Assembly: GCF_019966575.1 (NCBI RefSeq)
Contig: NZ_JAINFK010000006.1
Coordinates: forward strand, 1 to 64,000
Source of the DNA: Oricola cellulosilytica
GTDB lineage: Bacteria > Pseudomonadota > Alphaproteobacteria > Rhizobiales > Rhizobiaceae
DNA length: 64,000 nucleotides
Direction: 5' to 3'
A model generated the notes under the pieces. That model saw nothing but the letters and a program-made list of their open reading frames with translations, was not told the origin of the DNA and did no database searches. Each line of letters opens with the position of its first letter. The first letter of the stretch is position 1. Position numbers and translations under genes: made by a program. Of the stretch, positions 25,256 through 34,682 are shown piece by piece.

Positions 25256-25678
25256 CTACTCCGCCTTCGACACCTGCGCGACGAAGTCGTTCAGGTCGTA
25301 ATAGGTCGTCACGCGAGTGATGAGCCCGTCATCCACCTCGAAAAACATGCCGCCCGGCACCGCATAACTCTGGCCGTTGGCGACCGGCAGCCCTTCCTCG
25401 GTGGCAAGATAACGGCCGCGGACGGTGAACTCAGCGGCGGCGCGTATCCCGCCAGGTGCCGTCATGACAGCAATATCCTCGAGACTCTCACTGTAATGCC
25501 GGGCCCTTTCTCCATGGGCCCAGCGGAATTTTTCCTTGCCGATCTGCCTTTCGCCACGGGCTGTGTCATGGGCCACATCCTCATCGAGACAGGCGAGCAT
25601 CGCCTCGCTGTCGCTGGCGTTGAATGCCTCCAGATAGCGCACGATCAGCGCTCTTGTCTCTTCTTCAGCCAATTCCAT
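25256..25678 (-). CDS. NTF2-like/SnoaL-like fold protein
   Basis: The protein has 140 residues: a first helix (LIVRYLEAFNASDSEAMLACL), DEDVAHDTARGE, and the strands GMFFEVDDGLITRVTTYYDL, which is the ketosteroid-isomerase-like pattern (GKI-type ending). Members are small enzymes or binding proteins; the substrate is unknown. The ATG overlaps the end of the broken acetyltransferase gene by 14 bases with GGAGGA upstream, so it was translated in the same operon as YcgN and the acetyltransferase. Confidence 0.8.
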   Translation of the reverse strand: MELAEEETRALIVRYLEAFNASDSEAMLACLDEDVAHDTARGERQIGKEKFRWAHGERARHYSESLEDIAVMTAPGGIRAAAEFTVRGRYLATEEGLPVANGQSYAVPGGMFFEVDDGLITRVTTYYDLNDFVAQVSKAE

Positions 25679-26163
25679 CTCCTCCGGCTTCCGCCAGTTC
25701 GTCGAACGTTTGTCCGGTCACCGCAAACGCAATCACCGGCTCTCTGATATCGGCGAGGCGCCGGTAGAACCGGTCCGCCGCGTTGTTTTGCGGCATCATC
25801 GTCAGCCAGAGATGCCTTCCGCCAAGCATCCTTGCATGGGAAGCCGCAGCAGCCATCAATCTCTGTCCGACGCCTCGACCGCGATACCGTTCGTCGACAT
25901 AAAGATCGCTCACATAGAGACCGGCGGACGCATGGCTGGTCTCGACAGAAGGCAGCAACCCGACATAGCCGACCGGGCTCCCTGCATGGATTGCAATCAG
26001 AACGGTCATCGCGGCACCGGGGTTCCAGCATCAAGCGCTGAACGTCAACGACGGTCAGGATGTCGTCCGGATCCCCCTGCGAGCGCGCAAGACCTAGCGC
26101 CAGCTTATGAAGCGCAACTGCATCGTCAGGCCCAGCCCGGCGAATGGCGAGTTCAGAGCCCAT
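25665..26163 (-). pseudogene. GNAT acetyltransferase with a one-base frameshift
   Basis: The first part (from ATG 26163, [20 protein letters not shown] to VDVQRLMLEP) and the second part (from about 26009, MTVLIAIHAGSPVGYVGLLP, DLYVDERYRGRGVGQRL) are the two halves of one GNAT domain in different frames. Removing one C from the CCCC run at 26020-26023 joins them as LEPGAAMTVLIA. The acetyl-CoA loop RYRGRGVGQRLM is intact in the second half. So this is either a recent inactivating insertion or a sequencing error in a homopolymer. The start overlaps the YcgN stop by 11 bases. Confidence 0.8.
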
Positions 26164-26620
26164 CCTCGATGATGTGGTCGAGATATTCCCCTTCATGGGC
26201 GATCTCCTGCTCATGAGCGCTCACCCGCCCGCGCATCGACATCGACGCCTCGTGTACCGAGGCCGGATCGCCGCTGACCAACGGATGCCAGTCATACAAT
26301 GGCCGGCCCTCTGCCAGAAGCCGATAGGCGCAGGTCGAGGGCAGCCACTCGATCTCGCCGACATTTTCGGGTGTCAGTCGAACGCAGTCAGGCACGATCG
26401 CCTGCCGGTTGAGGTAGTCGGCGCAGCGGCAGGTATTTTCGTTGAACAGGCGGCAAGCCACGGTGGTGAAATGGATCTCGTCGGTGTCGTCGTCGATCAG
26501 CTTGGACATGCAGCACTTGCCGCAGCCGTCGCACAGGCTCTCCCACTCATCCGGCGACATCTCGCCAAGGGACTTGGTTTGCCAGAACGGCTTTTCGCCG
26601 CTTTCCACGTCACGCCTCAT
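26153..26620 (-). CDS. YcgN/UPF0260 family cysteine-cluster protein
   Basis: The protein has 155 residues from ATG 26620. It begins near [20 protein letters not shown], and has the conserved [12 protein letters not shown] and, later, [14 protein letters not shown] and [11 protein letters not shown]. These cysteines mark the YcgN family, probably zinc or iron binding; the function is not established. In-frame upstream sequence to 26680 is open, but the family start agrees with 26620. It begins the coupled unit YcgN, acetyltransferase (broken), NTF2-like. Confidence 0.88.
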   Translation of the reverse strand: MRRDVESGEKPFWQTKSLGEMSPDEWESLCDGCGKCCMSKLIDDDTDEIHFTTVACRLFNENTCRCADYLNRQAIVPDCVRLTPENVGEIEWLPSTCAYRLLAEGRPLYDWHPLVSGDPASVHEASMSMRGRVSAHEQEIAHEGEYLDHIIEDGL

Positions 26621-26720
26621 CGCCGCGACCAACCACATCAGAACGGAGCTGGCAACCGCGTCGGACGTCAGCGCTATCATTCTCAGGAGCCGCCCACCAA
26701 CCGCTCGACGCGGACTGTGT

Positions 26721-27272
26721 TCAGCCTCTTTCCCGCTTCACGCTGCGCCCAAGCCGGATCAGCGCCTCGCGCAACGCCTCGTCCTCGATGCCATCGGCAA
26801 GCGCCTTGAGCCTTTCCTCTGCCTCCCGCGGCAACGGTGCGGCGCGGCGCGGCGGTTTGTGCGCGGGCGCAACAGCTTTATGCACCAGCTGTAGCCGGTC
26901 GACCGCCTCAAACCCAAAGAAGGCGTTCACCCTCTGGATGATCTCGCCCGTTTGATGCTGGAGATGCAGAGCCGCCATGCCCTCGGCGGCCACGACGAGC
27001 GTTGCCGGCTTGAAGGGGTCGTCCTCGCTTGCGCGGCGGGGCCAGTTGATCTTTTGCGGCCTGGTTGTATCGGCCAAGCGCCCCGACACGATCTCCGGCC
27101 AGGCGCCCAGCAGCGCGGAGGTCATTCCCGCACGCCGAGCCAGGACCGGATCGAGTACCGCCGACACCAGGCCGCCGACCTGTTCCGGCTTGCCGCGCCA
27201 CTTGGACGGTCTGTGTCCGCTTTGTTCAGGCGATTTGCCCAACGGTTCCGGCTCCCTGCCCCGACTCGACAC
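26721..27272 (-). CDS. DUF721/DciA-like protein
   Basis: The protein has up to 183 residues from GTG 27272; a TTG at 27242 with AGGGAG upstream would shorten it by ten residues and the overlap with the upstream gene from 47 to 17 bases. The DUF721 core is visible: [54 protein letters not shown]721 includes DciA, the replicative-helicase loader of bacteria without DnaC. In many rhizobia this gene lies beside mutY; here an O-antigen-ligase-like gene separates them. The basic C-terminal tail may bind DNA. Confidence 0.8.
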   Translation of the reverse strand: MSSRGREPEPLGKSPEQSGHRPSKWRGKPEQVGGLVSAVLDPVLARRAGMTSALLGAWPEIVSGRLADTTRPQKINWPRRASEDDPFKPATLVVAAEGMAALHLQHQTGEIIQRVNAFFGFEAVDRLQLVHKAVAPAHKPPRRAAPLPREAEERLKALADGIEDEALREALIRLGRSVKRERG

Positions 27273-28566
27273 CCGGCGGCGCCATCGAACATGCGAGTAC
27301 GATCAGTGTGGCAACGAACGCGCTGTCCATCAAGTCGTGTTCGAACATGATTCCCGGCGCCCCGGTGATCGCATAGGTCAGCGTCAGGATCGCCCCGATC
27401 GCAATGCGAGCCGTCCTGCCCTTGTCGTTGGGGCTTGCCAGCGCGAGCGCAACCGGGGCGCCAAGCAATACAAGCAGGGCCACAAGACCGAATATGCCCG
27501 CATCGAGCAACGCCGCCAGATAACCGTTATGCGGATGAGTGAAGCCGACAAGACTGTTATCCTCAGGATCGAGATAAGCGGCTACAGCGTCCATTCGGGC
27601 CGTCAGGCCGTACCCTGTCCACGGCGCTTCCTTCACGGCCCGCCAGCCGCCCGCGAGCATCAGGATACGGCGGCCCGTGGAGGAATCGTAGTCGTCTGAA
27701 GACTGCATCAATTCGATGTCCTGACCGAACATACCGACGCGATCCATAATCGGCTGGGCGGCGAACGTGAGGCCAGCCACGACGATTGCAGACGCGGCCA
27801 AAAGGCCTCGCCGCAGGACAGAGCGTGACAAGGTGCGTGACGACGCCCAGACCAGCACCGCCGTGACCAGCGGAATGGCAATCCAGACAGCGCGCATCCC
27901 GGAGGCGATGACGCAGAACAGCATCGCGAGATAGGCCAGAGCGCCTAGCCAGCGGCGCGCCGGCCACGGCGAAAGAGTGTTCAGCGTGCCGATCGATCCG
28001 AACAGAAGAGACATGACGGCGAATATGCCGGGATTTCCGCACCAGGCGTCGGCGCGGAGACCTATCGTCATCACCTGATAGGCGGCGACGGGCGCTGCGA
28101 TGACAACGGAAAATCCGCATGCCAGCACGAACAAGTCCAGCACTTCGCGGTACGGGGTCAGGCGTAGCCTGATCCCGACCACCAGCGGGGCAAAAAACAC
28201 AAAGGTCGTCGACAGCACGGAAAACCGTTCCAAGCCATTGTGCGCCAGCGCGAACCCGATCTTGACGCTCGCATAGAGACCTGCCGCGGTAGCCGCGGTG
28301 GCGACCCATCGGTCAATGCGAAAGGGGAACCGCCGCAGAGCCAACGAAATCACTGCCCAAACGAAAGCGCACCACAGCACGACAGAAAGCGTGCTGCCGA
28401 ACGCTGGCGCGGCTGCGCCCACCAGAAACAGCCAGATACGATTGTTGCGGTCGAAGCCATTCATGGGCGCAAGGGCCGACATGATCCGGCGCGGATCGAA
28501 AACTAGGGGCAGGGTCAAAGCGTATGCTTGATCTCCCCGCCCCTGTTCGCGCATGACATTGTCCAT
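27226..28566 (-). CDS. O-antigen ligase/Wzy-like membrane protein
   Basis: The protein has up to 446 residues and about eleven membrane segments. The Wzy_C-type region contains GMRAVWIAIPLVTAVLVW, PWTGYGLTARMD and, after a periplasmic loop, GFTHPHNGYLAALLDAGIFG, the signature of O-antigen ligases and polymerases. It would join or polymerise surface glycans at the periplasmic face. No other glycan genes are nearby, so the substrate is open. Several in-frame ATGs exist (28566, 28554, 28482); the first is given. It overlaps the DUF721 gene and is divergent from mutY. Confidence 0.85.
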   Translation of the reverse strand: MDNVMREQGRGDQAYALTLPLVFDPRRIMSALAPMNGFDRNNRIWLFLVGAAAPAFGSTLSVVLWCAFVWAVISLALRRFPFRIDRWVATAATAAGLYASVKIGFALAHNGLERFSVLSTTFVFFAPLVVGIRLRLTPYREVLDLFVLACGFSVVIAAPVAAYQVMTIGLRADAWCGNPGIFAVMSLLFGSIGTLNTLSPWPARRWLGALAYLAMLFCVIASGMRAVWIAIPLVTAVLVWASSRTLSRSVLRRGLLAASAIVVAGLTFAAQPIMDRVGMFGQDIELMQSSDDYDSSTGRRILMLAGGWRAVKEAPWTGYGLTARMDAVAAYLDPEDNSLVGFTHPHNGYLAALLDAGIFGLVALLVLLGAPVALALASPNDKGRTARIAIGAILTLTYAITGAPGIMFEHDLMDSAFVATLIVLACSMAPPGVESGQGAGTVGQIA

Positions 28567-28600
28567 GAACCATCCGTTTCACAATCCAGGCGGCAAGACA

Positions 28601-29668
28601 ATGCCGACTTCTGCCGCCCTGCTCGAATGGTACGATCGCCATGCACGCGACCTGCCGTGGCGCATCGGACCTGCACGGATAGCAAAGGGCGTGCGCCCCG
28701 ATCCCTATCGCGTCTGGCTGTCAGAGATCATGCTTCAACAGACAACTGTCGCGGCAGTGAAGGCCTATTTTCGCAAATTCACCGAAATGTGGCCGGACAT
28801 CGAGAGCCTCGCAAGTGCGGACGAGCAGGATGTCCTCAAGGCGTGGGCGGGGCTTGGATACTATTCGCGCGCGCGCAACCTGAAGAGATGCGCCGACGCG
28901 GTGGTTCGCGAACACGCCGGACGCTTTCCGCAGACCGCCACTGCCCTGCGCGAATTGCCCGGGATCGGCGACTACACAAGCGCGGCTATCGCCGCGATTG
29001 CGTTCGGCGAAGCCGTTCCCGTCGTTGACGGCAATGTCGAGAGAGTGGTCTCGCGCCTCCACCGTATTGATACACCGCTGCCGGTGGCAAAGAAGGAGAT
29101 TCGGGCCAAGGCAGCGCTGATGCTCGATCCCGCGCGGCCCGGCGACTTCGCGCAGGCGATGATGGATCTCGGCGCGACGCTTTGCACCCCGAAGCGTCCC
29201 GCCTGCATGCATTGCCCCGTGCGCCGCATGTGCAGGGCGCTGGCGACGGGGGATCCGGAAACATTTCCGGTCAAGGCTCCCCGAAGAGCAAAGCCGCGCC
29301 GACGCGGCGCCGCATTTGTCATCGAGCACCCAGAAAAGGGCTGGATGCTGGAGCGGCGTGGCGGGTCGGGTCTCCTCGCCGGGATGACGCAGGTGCCGAC
29401 AACCGCCTGGACCGCGCGCCAGGACGGAACCACGGATACGTCAGAGGCGCCCGCCGGCGTATCGAGATGGCGCCGCTGCGGCTCCATCAGGCACGTCTTC
29501 ACCCATTTCGAGCTCGAACTGGACGTTCATCACGCGGTCGCCGAATTACCCCTCGAGGCCGGCCAATGGTGGAGCGCATCGGACGAGATCGGCGGCGAGG
29601 CGTTGCCAACCGTCATGAAGAAGGTTCTGGCTCTCGCCATCGAGAGCAAACTGGCGGAAAACAGTTGA
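28601..29668 (+). CDS. mutY: A/G-specific adenine DNA glycosylase
   Basis: The protein has 355 residues from ATG 28601 (ATGs at 28553 and 28565 would overlap the divergent gene). It removes adenine opposite 8-oxoguanine. Catalytic features are intact: LSEIMLQQTTV with the glutamate, the helix-hairpin-helix LPGIGDYTSAAIAAIAFG, VDGNVERVVSRL with the aspartate, and the 4Fe-4S ligands CTPKRPACMHCPVRRMC. The C-terminal NUDIX-like domain that reads 8-oxoguanine follows from about residue 230. The stop overlaps the TTG start of the HAD gene. Confidence 0.93.
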   Translation: MPTSAALLEWYDRHARDLPWRIGPARIAKGVRPDPYRVWLSEIMLQQTTVAAVKAYFRKFTEMWPDIESLASADEQDVLKAWAGLGYYSRARNLKRCADAVVREHAGRFPQTATALRELPGIGDYTSAAIAAIAFGEAVPVVDGNVERVVSRLHRIDTPLPVAKKEIRAKAALMLDPARPGDFAQAMMDLGATLCTPKRPACMHCPVRRMCRALATGDPETFPVKAPRRAKPRRRGAAFVIEHPEKGWMLERRGGSGLLAGMTQVPTTAWTARQDGTTDTSEAPAGVSRWRRCGSIRHVFTHFELELDVHHAVAELPLEAGQWWSASDEIGGEALPTVMKKVLALAIESKLAENS

Positions 29669-30276
29669 GCGAGATTCGTCACATCGTCTTCGACATCGGG
29701 AAGGTCCTGATCCACTACGACCCGGAATTGCCTTTCCGGCGCATCATTCCCGACAAAGACCGCCGTACCTGGTTCCTGACCGAGGTCTGCTCCTCCGGCT
29801 GGAATGTCGAGCAGGATCGCGGACGAGGCTGGGCCGAAGCAGAGAACCTGCTGATCGCCACCTTTCCTGACGAAGCAGAAAATATCCGCGCCTTTCGCCA
29901 GAACTGGCGCGAGATGGTGCCGCACGCCTATGACGGCAGCGTCGCCATTCTCAATGCGCTCGTCGCCGCGGGGCACGACGTGACGATGCTGACGAATTTC
30001 GCGTCAGACACGTTTCGCGAGGCGTAAGAAATGTACCCGTTTCTGAAGCAATCGCGCGGCGTCACCGTTTCCGGCGACGTCAAGCTCATAAAGCCTGATC
30101 CGGCGATTTACGCGCTCCACACGGAAAGCTTCTGCCTCGACCCGCAAGCCACGCTGTTCATCGATGACAGCGAGAAAAACGTCGCTGCCGCGCGCGGCTA
30201 CGGCTGGCGCGCCATCTTGTTCGAAGAACCCGAACAGCTGCGAGCCGATCTTGCGGCGGTCGGGATCGCTGCATAA
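29665..30276 (+). pseudogene. HAD-family hydrolase interrupted by an in-frame TAA
   Basis: From a TTG start overlapping the mutY stop, the frame reads LSEIRHIVFDIGKVLIHYDP to DTFREA, then a TAA at 30025, then continues in the same frame as EMYPFLKQSRGVTVSGDVKL, IKPDPAIYALH and FIDDSEKNVAAARGYGW to 30276. Both halves are one haloacid-dehalogenase-like phosphatase: nucleophile Asp in the first, Lys and DD motifs in the second. A single change, CAA or GAA or AAA to TAA, would explain it. The second half alone lacks the nucleophile. Unless the stop is read through or a sequencing error, the gene is inactive. Confidence 0.8.
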
Positions 30277-30279
30277 CCG

Positions 30280-31455
<1,176 letters not shown>

Positions 31456-31538
31456 TTACAGAACGGGTGCATGGTTACCCAACAGGGTTAAAGGGGCGTT
31501 AGCGGGATGCCAAGAAGTTGATCGGAGGTCCCCGCGTC

Positions 31539-32246
31539 TCAACTGGCGAGCGCGAGCTTCACCGCATTCTCTGATCGTTGCGGCGTTCCGGCGAAGCTGC
31601 TCAGTCCGAGCCATATTTGCATCGATATCGCGAGCTGCCGGTCGCCTTCCAGGTCGAGACGACCGGCTTTTCGTTCTGCGTCGATGGTACTCAAGCCCAT
31701 CCAGATCATTGTCATAGTCTTGAGATCGCATTCAACATAGAGGTCGATGTCGAACCCGGGATCGATGTAGCAGAGATCCACCCCCTGCCCATCCACTACG
31801 AGCCAGTGTTTTTGCTTGTTGGGCGCTAAATCCCGATACACGAAATGAATCACTTTGCGCCCCTGAGGCAGCTGCGAGACCTCAATGTTGCGGCGCATAT
31901 CCCACATCAGCAGGGAAGGATCGAGATTTCTCAGGGATACGTCTGATTCAAGCCAGCTTTGCGCCCAGTGCCCGAGAGCGAGAATGATGGGGCGGAGCGC
32001 GAGACCTGATTCTGTCAGACGATAGTTGCCCTCGCAGTCGTGGACGACGAGACCAGCTGACTCCATCTCTTTCAAGCGCTTCGAGAGAAGTGCCGGCGAT
32101 ATGCGCGGCAGGCCCCGACGCAGATCGTTGAAACGCGTGGAGCCGCATATGAATTCTCGCAATATCAGCGGTGTCCACCGGCTGCACAATATTTCCGAGG
32201 CCATCGCCACGGGGCAGAATTGGCCGTAGCTTGCGGTAATCGTCAT
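31539..32246 (-). CDS. HxlR-family transcriptional regulator
   Basis: The protein has 235 residues from ATG 32246, which has GGGGAGGGCGGC directly upstream. The winged-helix HxlR core is clear: CSRWTPLILREFICGSTRFND, ISPALLSKRLKEMESAGLV, YRLTESGLALRPI. Unlike short HxlR proteins it has a 130-residue C-terminal extension (LMWDMRRNIEVSQLPQGR, DLKTMTMIWMGLSTIDAERK) resembling a sterol-carrier-type pocket, so it may bind a hydrophobic ligand. It is divergent from the FAD oxidoreductase gene across a 149-base spacer and probably controls it. Confidence 0.87.
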   Translation of the reverse strand: MTITASYGQFCPVAMASEILCSRWTPLILREFICGSTRFNDLRRGLPRISPALLSKRLKEMESAGLVVHDCEGNYRLTESGLALRPIILALGHWAQSWLESDVSLRNLDPSLLMWDMRRNIEVSQLPQGRKVIHFVYRDLAPNKQKHWLVVDGQGVDLCYIDPGFDIDLYVECDLKTMTMIWMGLSTIDAERKAGRLDLEGDRQLAISMQIWLGLSSFAGTPQRSENAVKLALAS

Positions 32247-32395
32247 GCCGCCCTCCCCGCAATCTTCCGTAAGGTAAATAAAGCCCCCCGCACCCCTGTT
32301 CGCAAGTGCATTTTCTGTACTTGCCGCGGTTGGTCTGTTCGCTGACCATTGTACGCGCTTTGCCCATCGAACCGACCAAGCTGGAGGAGAAGCTG

Positions 32396-33838
32396 ATGAC
32401 CATGTTTTCAATGAAGAATCTTTCCGGTGCGCCAGTGTCAGTTTCAGAGGAAGCGGTGATGGCGCTCGATGCGGGCCTTCGCGGCAGGGTCGCAAGACCC
32501 GGCGAGCCGGATTATGAAACTGCCCGCACGGTGTGGAACGGGACAATCGATCGCCGCCCGGATATCATTGTGCGTTGCCAGGGTCCGTCCGATGTCATCA
32601 AGGCCGTTCGCTTCGCCGTTGAACACGGACTCCTGATTTCAGTAAGGGCCGGGGGGCACAACATCGCCGGCAAGGCAGTGGCCGATGGCGGCCTGATGAT
32701 CGATCTTTCTTCGATGCGGTCCGTGCGTGTCGACCCGGAATCGCGCACGGCATGGGTTGAACCGGGCGCACTGCTTTCCGATGTGGACGCTGAGACTCAG
32801 ACACACGGCCTTGTCGTGCCGACTGGCATCAATTCAACAACCGGAATATCCGGTCTGACGCTCGGTGGCGGCTTCGGATGGACAACACGGTCTTTCGGCA
32901 TGACGATCGACAATCTCGTCGCTGCGGATGTCGTCACTTCGGAGGGCCGTCTGGTACGCGCCGCCGAAGACGAAAATTCTGATCTGTTCTGGGCTCTCCG
33001 CGGCGGCGGGGGCAATTTCGGTGTCGTTACAGGCTTCCGGTTCAATCTCCATGAAATGGGCCCGGAAGTCATTTCGGGGCTGATTGTACATCCTTTCGAT
33101 GATGCCGAAACGGTCCTGAAAGCATGGCGCGATTTCGTCAAAACCGCGCCGCGCGAGGTCAGCGCATGGACGGTGTTACGGAAGGCGCCTCCGCTGCCAT
33201 TTCTTCCTGAGGAATGGCACGGGCGCGAAGTGGTCGTGCTGGCGGCGTGCTATGCCGGTCCGATGGAGGATGCGGAGGCTGCGCTGGCGCCGTTGCGGGC
33301 CATCGGCACTCCCATCGCAGACGTGATATCGCCGCATCCATTCACCGGATGGCAGGCTGCGTTTGACCCCCTGCTCGTTTCCGGGGCGCGCAATTACTGG
33401 AAAAGTCACGATTTCTCCCAACTCTCCGACGCGACCATCGAGCTCCTCATCAAGTATGCCGGGAAATTGCCCAGCCCGGACTGCGAGATATTTGTTGCCA
33501 GCGTGGGCGGCGCAATGGGTGACGTTGCAGTCGATGCGACCGCGTATGGCGGTAGAGAAGCAAACTTCGTCATGAATGTTCACTCGCGCTGGCAGGATGT
33601 TGCCGATGATGCCGATTGCATCCGCTGGGCACGGGAGTTCTTCGACGCGAGTGCGCCGAATGCGATGCCTACGATCTACGTCAATTTCCTGCCCGACGAC
33701 GAAGACGAAGGCCTGCAAACGACGTATGGGCCGAACTACGCCCGGTTGGCGGAAATCAAGGGGCGCTGGGACCCTGACAATGTTTTCCGCGTCAATCAGA
33801 ACATAGCGCCGAAAACCCGTTCAATGGCCGCCGAGTAG
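32396..33838 (+). CDS. FAD-linked oxidoreductase, berberine-bridge-enzyme family
   Basis: The gene encodes 480 residues from ATG 32396 with GGAGGAG upstream. The FAD_binding_4 domain is marked by VRAGGHNIAGKAVADGG, whose His normally carries the covalent flavin. The second covalent site of bicovalent members, a Cys in the GxCxxVG loop, is replaced here (TTGISGLTLGGGFGW), so single attachment is expected. The C-terminal BBE domain ends YARLAEIKGRWDPDNVF. Such enzymes oxidise alcohols or sugars or form ring bonds with oxygen. No signal peptide is visible. The divergent HxlR regulator suggests induction by its substrate. Confidence 0.88.
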   Translation: MTMFSMKNLSGAPVSVSEEAVMALDAGLRGRVARPGEPDYETARTVWNGTIDRRPDIIVRCQGPSDVIKAVRFAVEHGLLISVRAGGHNIAGKAVADGGLMIDLSSMRSVRVDPESRTAWVEPGALLSDVDAETQTHGLVVPTGINSTTGISGLTLGGGFGWTTRSFGMTIDNLVAADVVTSEGRLVRAAEDENSDLFWALRGGGGNFGVVTGFRFNLHEMGPEVISGLIVHPFDDAETVLKAWRDFVKTAPREVSAWTVLRKAPPLPFLPEEWHGREVVVLAACYAGPMEDAEAALAPLRAIGTPIADVISPHPFTGWQAAFDPLLVSGARNYWKSHDFSQLSDATIELLIKYAGKLPSPDCEIFVASVGGAMGDVAVDATAYGGREANFVMNVHSRWQDVADDADCIRWAREFFDASAPNAMPTIYVNFLPDDEDEGLQTTYGPNYARLAEIKGRWDPDNVFRVNQNIAPKTRSMAAE

Positions 33839-33890
33839 CGACTGCATCGATCGGCGCCGAACAAGGGCCGGGCGATGCTGGTCCCGGGAC

Positions 33891-34439
33891 TCATGGAGTG
33901 TTATAAGGACCCTCGTCGAATCCGACGAAAACCTGCAGGCTCGGCTCCGTCGGCGCGGGAACCGACACCTGCTCGTCCTTGTAGATGAACTGGGTCGCCC
34001 CGCCGCCGGGCGAAATCGGGACATTGATCTTGCCGAGCCGCGAATAGGGCAAATCCTCGCCATGGCTGATGGCGACACGAACTGGAAGCTCGAGATTGCC
34101 TGTTGTGCCTTTCGGCCCGTTGACGACCCTGCCCGCGGCGACCACGGACATATATAGGAGGCCGTCGCGATACCGGCAGGTCCGCGTCACATCGGTGATC
34201 GTCGCCTGATAAATGATCTCGTCCGGATTGTTTTCGTTGCCCCGGGTGAAGGTCCGGAGAATGGCGGTGCCCTCGCGCAGTACCGGGCGCGGACAATAGG
34301 CGCGCAGGTCGTCGGCGGTCAGTTCAGCATCGGGATCACCCAGCGTGTCGTCCACTTTCGCCGTCTGACAGGCTGCAAGCACCAACAACCCCAGGAGCGC
34401 GCTCACGCTTTTTACATTCACCGTCCTGTAGAAATGCAT
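33891..34439 (-). CDS. putative outer-membrane or periplasmic lipoprotein
   Basis: The protein has 182 residues from ATG 34439 (ATG 34466 with GGGGGA upstream is an alternative). The signal VSALLGLLVLAACQ has a lipobox ending in Cys24. The mature part (DAELTADDLRAYCPRPVLRE, EIIYQATITDVTRTCRYRDG) recalls small alphaproteobacterial lipoproteins with two further cysteines that may form a disulfide. I do not recognise a named domain. It is divergent from thrC. Confidence 0.75.
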   Translation of the reverse strand: MHFYRTVNVKSVSALLGLLVLAACQTAKVDDTLGDPDAELTADDLRAYCPRPVLREGTAILRTFTRGNENNPDEIIYQATITDVTRTCRYRDGLLYMSVVAAGRVVNGPKGTTGNLELPVRVAISHGEDLPYSRLGKINVPISPGGGATQFIYKDEQVSVPAPTEPSLQVFVGFDEGPYNTP

Positions 34440-34682
34440 GACCAACCCGCCGTTCAGAATGTCCATCGACCGTCCCCCGCCATTGCCAGGACAAAAATGG
34501 CGATCGTGCGGTGGCGGCGGGCACATTCCAATCCTTTGCCAGCCTAGTCAATGGCACGAACCGCGCGCGCAGGGGATAGGCACGGTCGTCCGGGGGACTT
34601 TAGAACCTGTCGGTTTTCCGTTAAGCAGCGCGCCACGAGGCGCGATAGGATCGCCGCACAACGAACCGTGAGATTTTTTGCC

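Noticed and set aside
31471-31495. Possible CtrA site or dyad upstream of ccrM
   Set aside because: On the minus strand TTAACCCTGTTGGGTAA has only one good half and the wrong spacing for TTAA-N7-TTAA; the dyad has mismatches near its centre.
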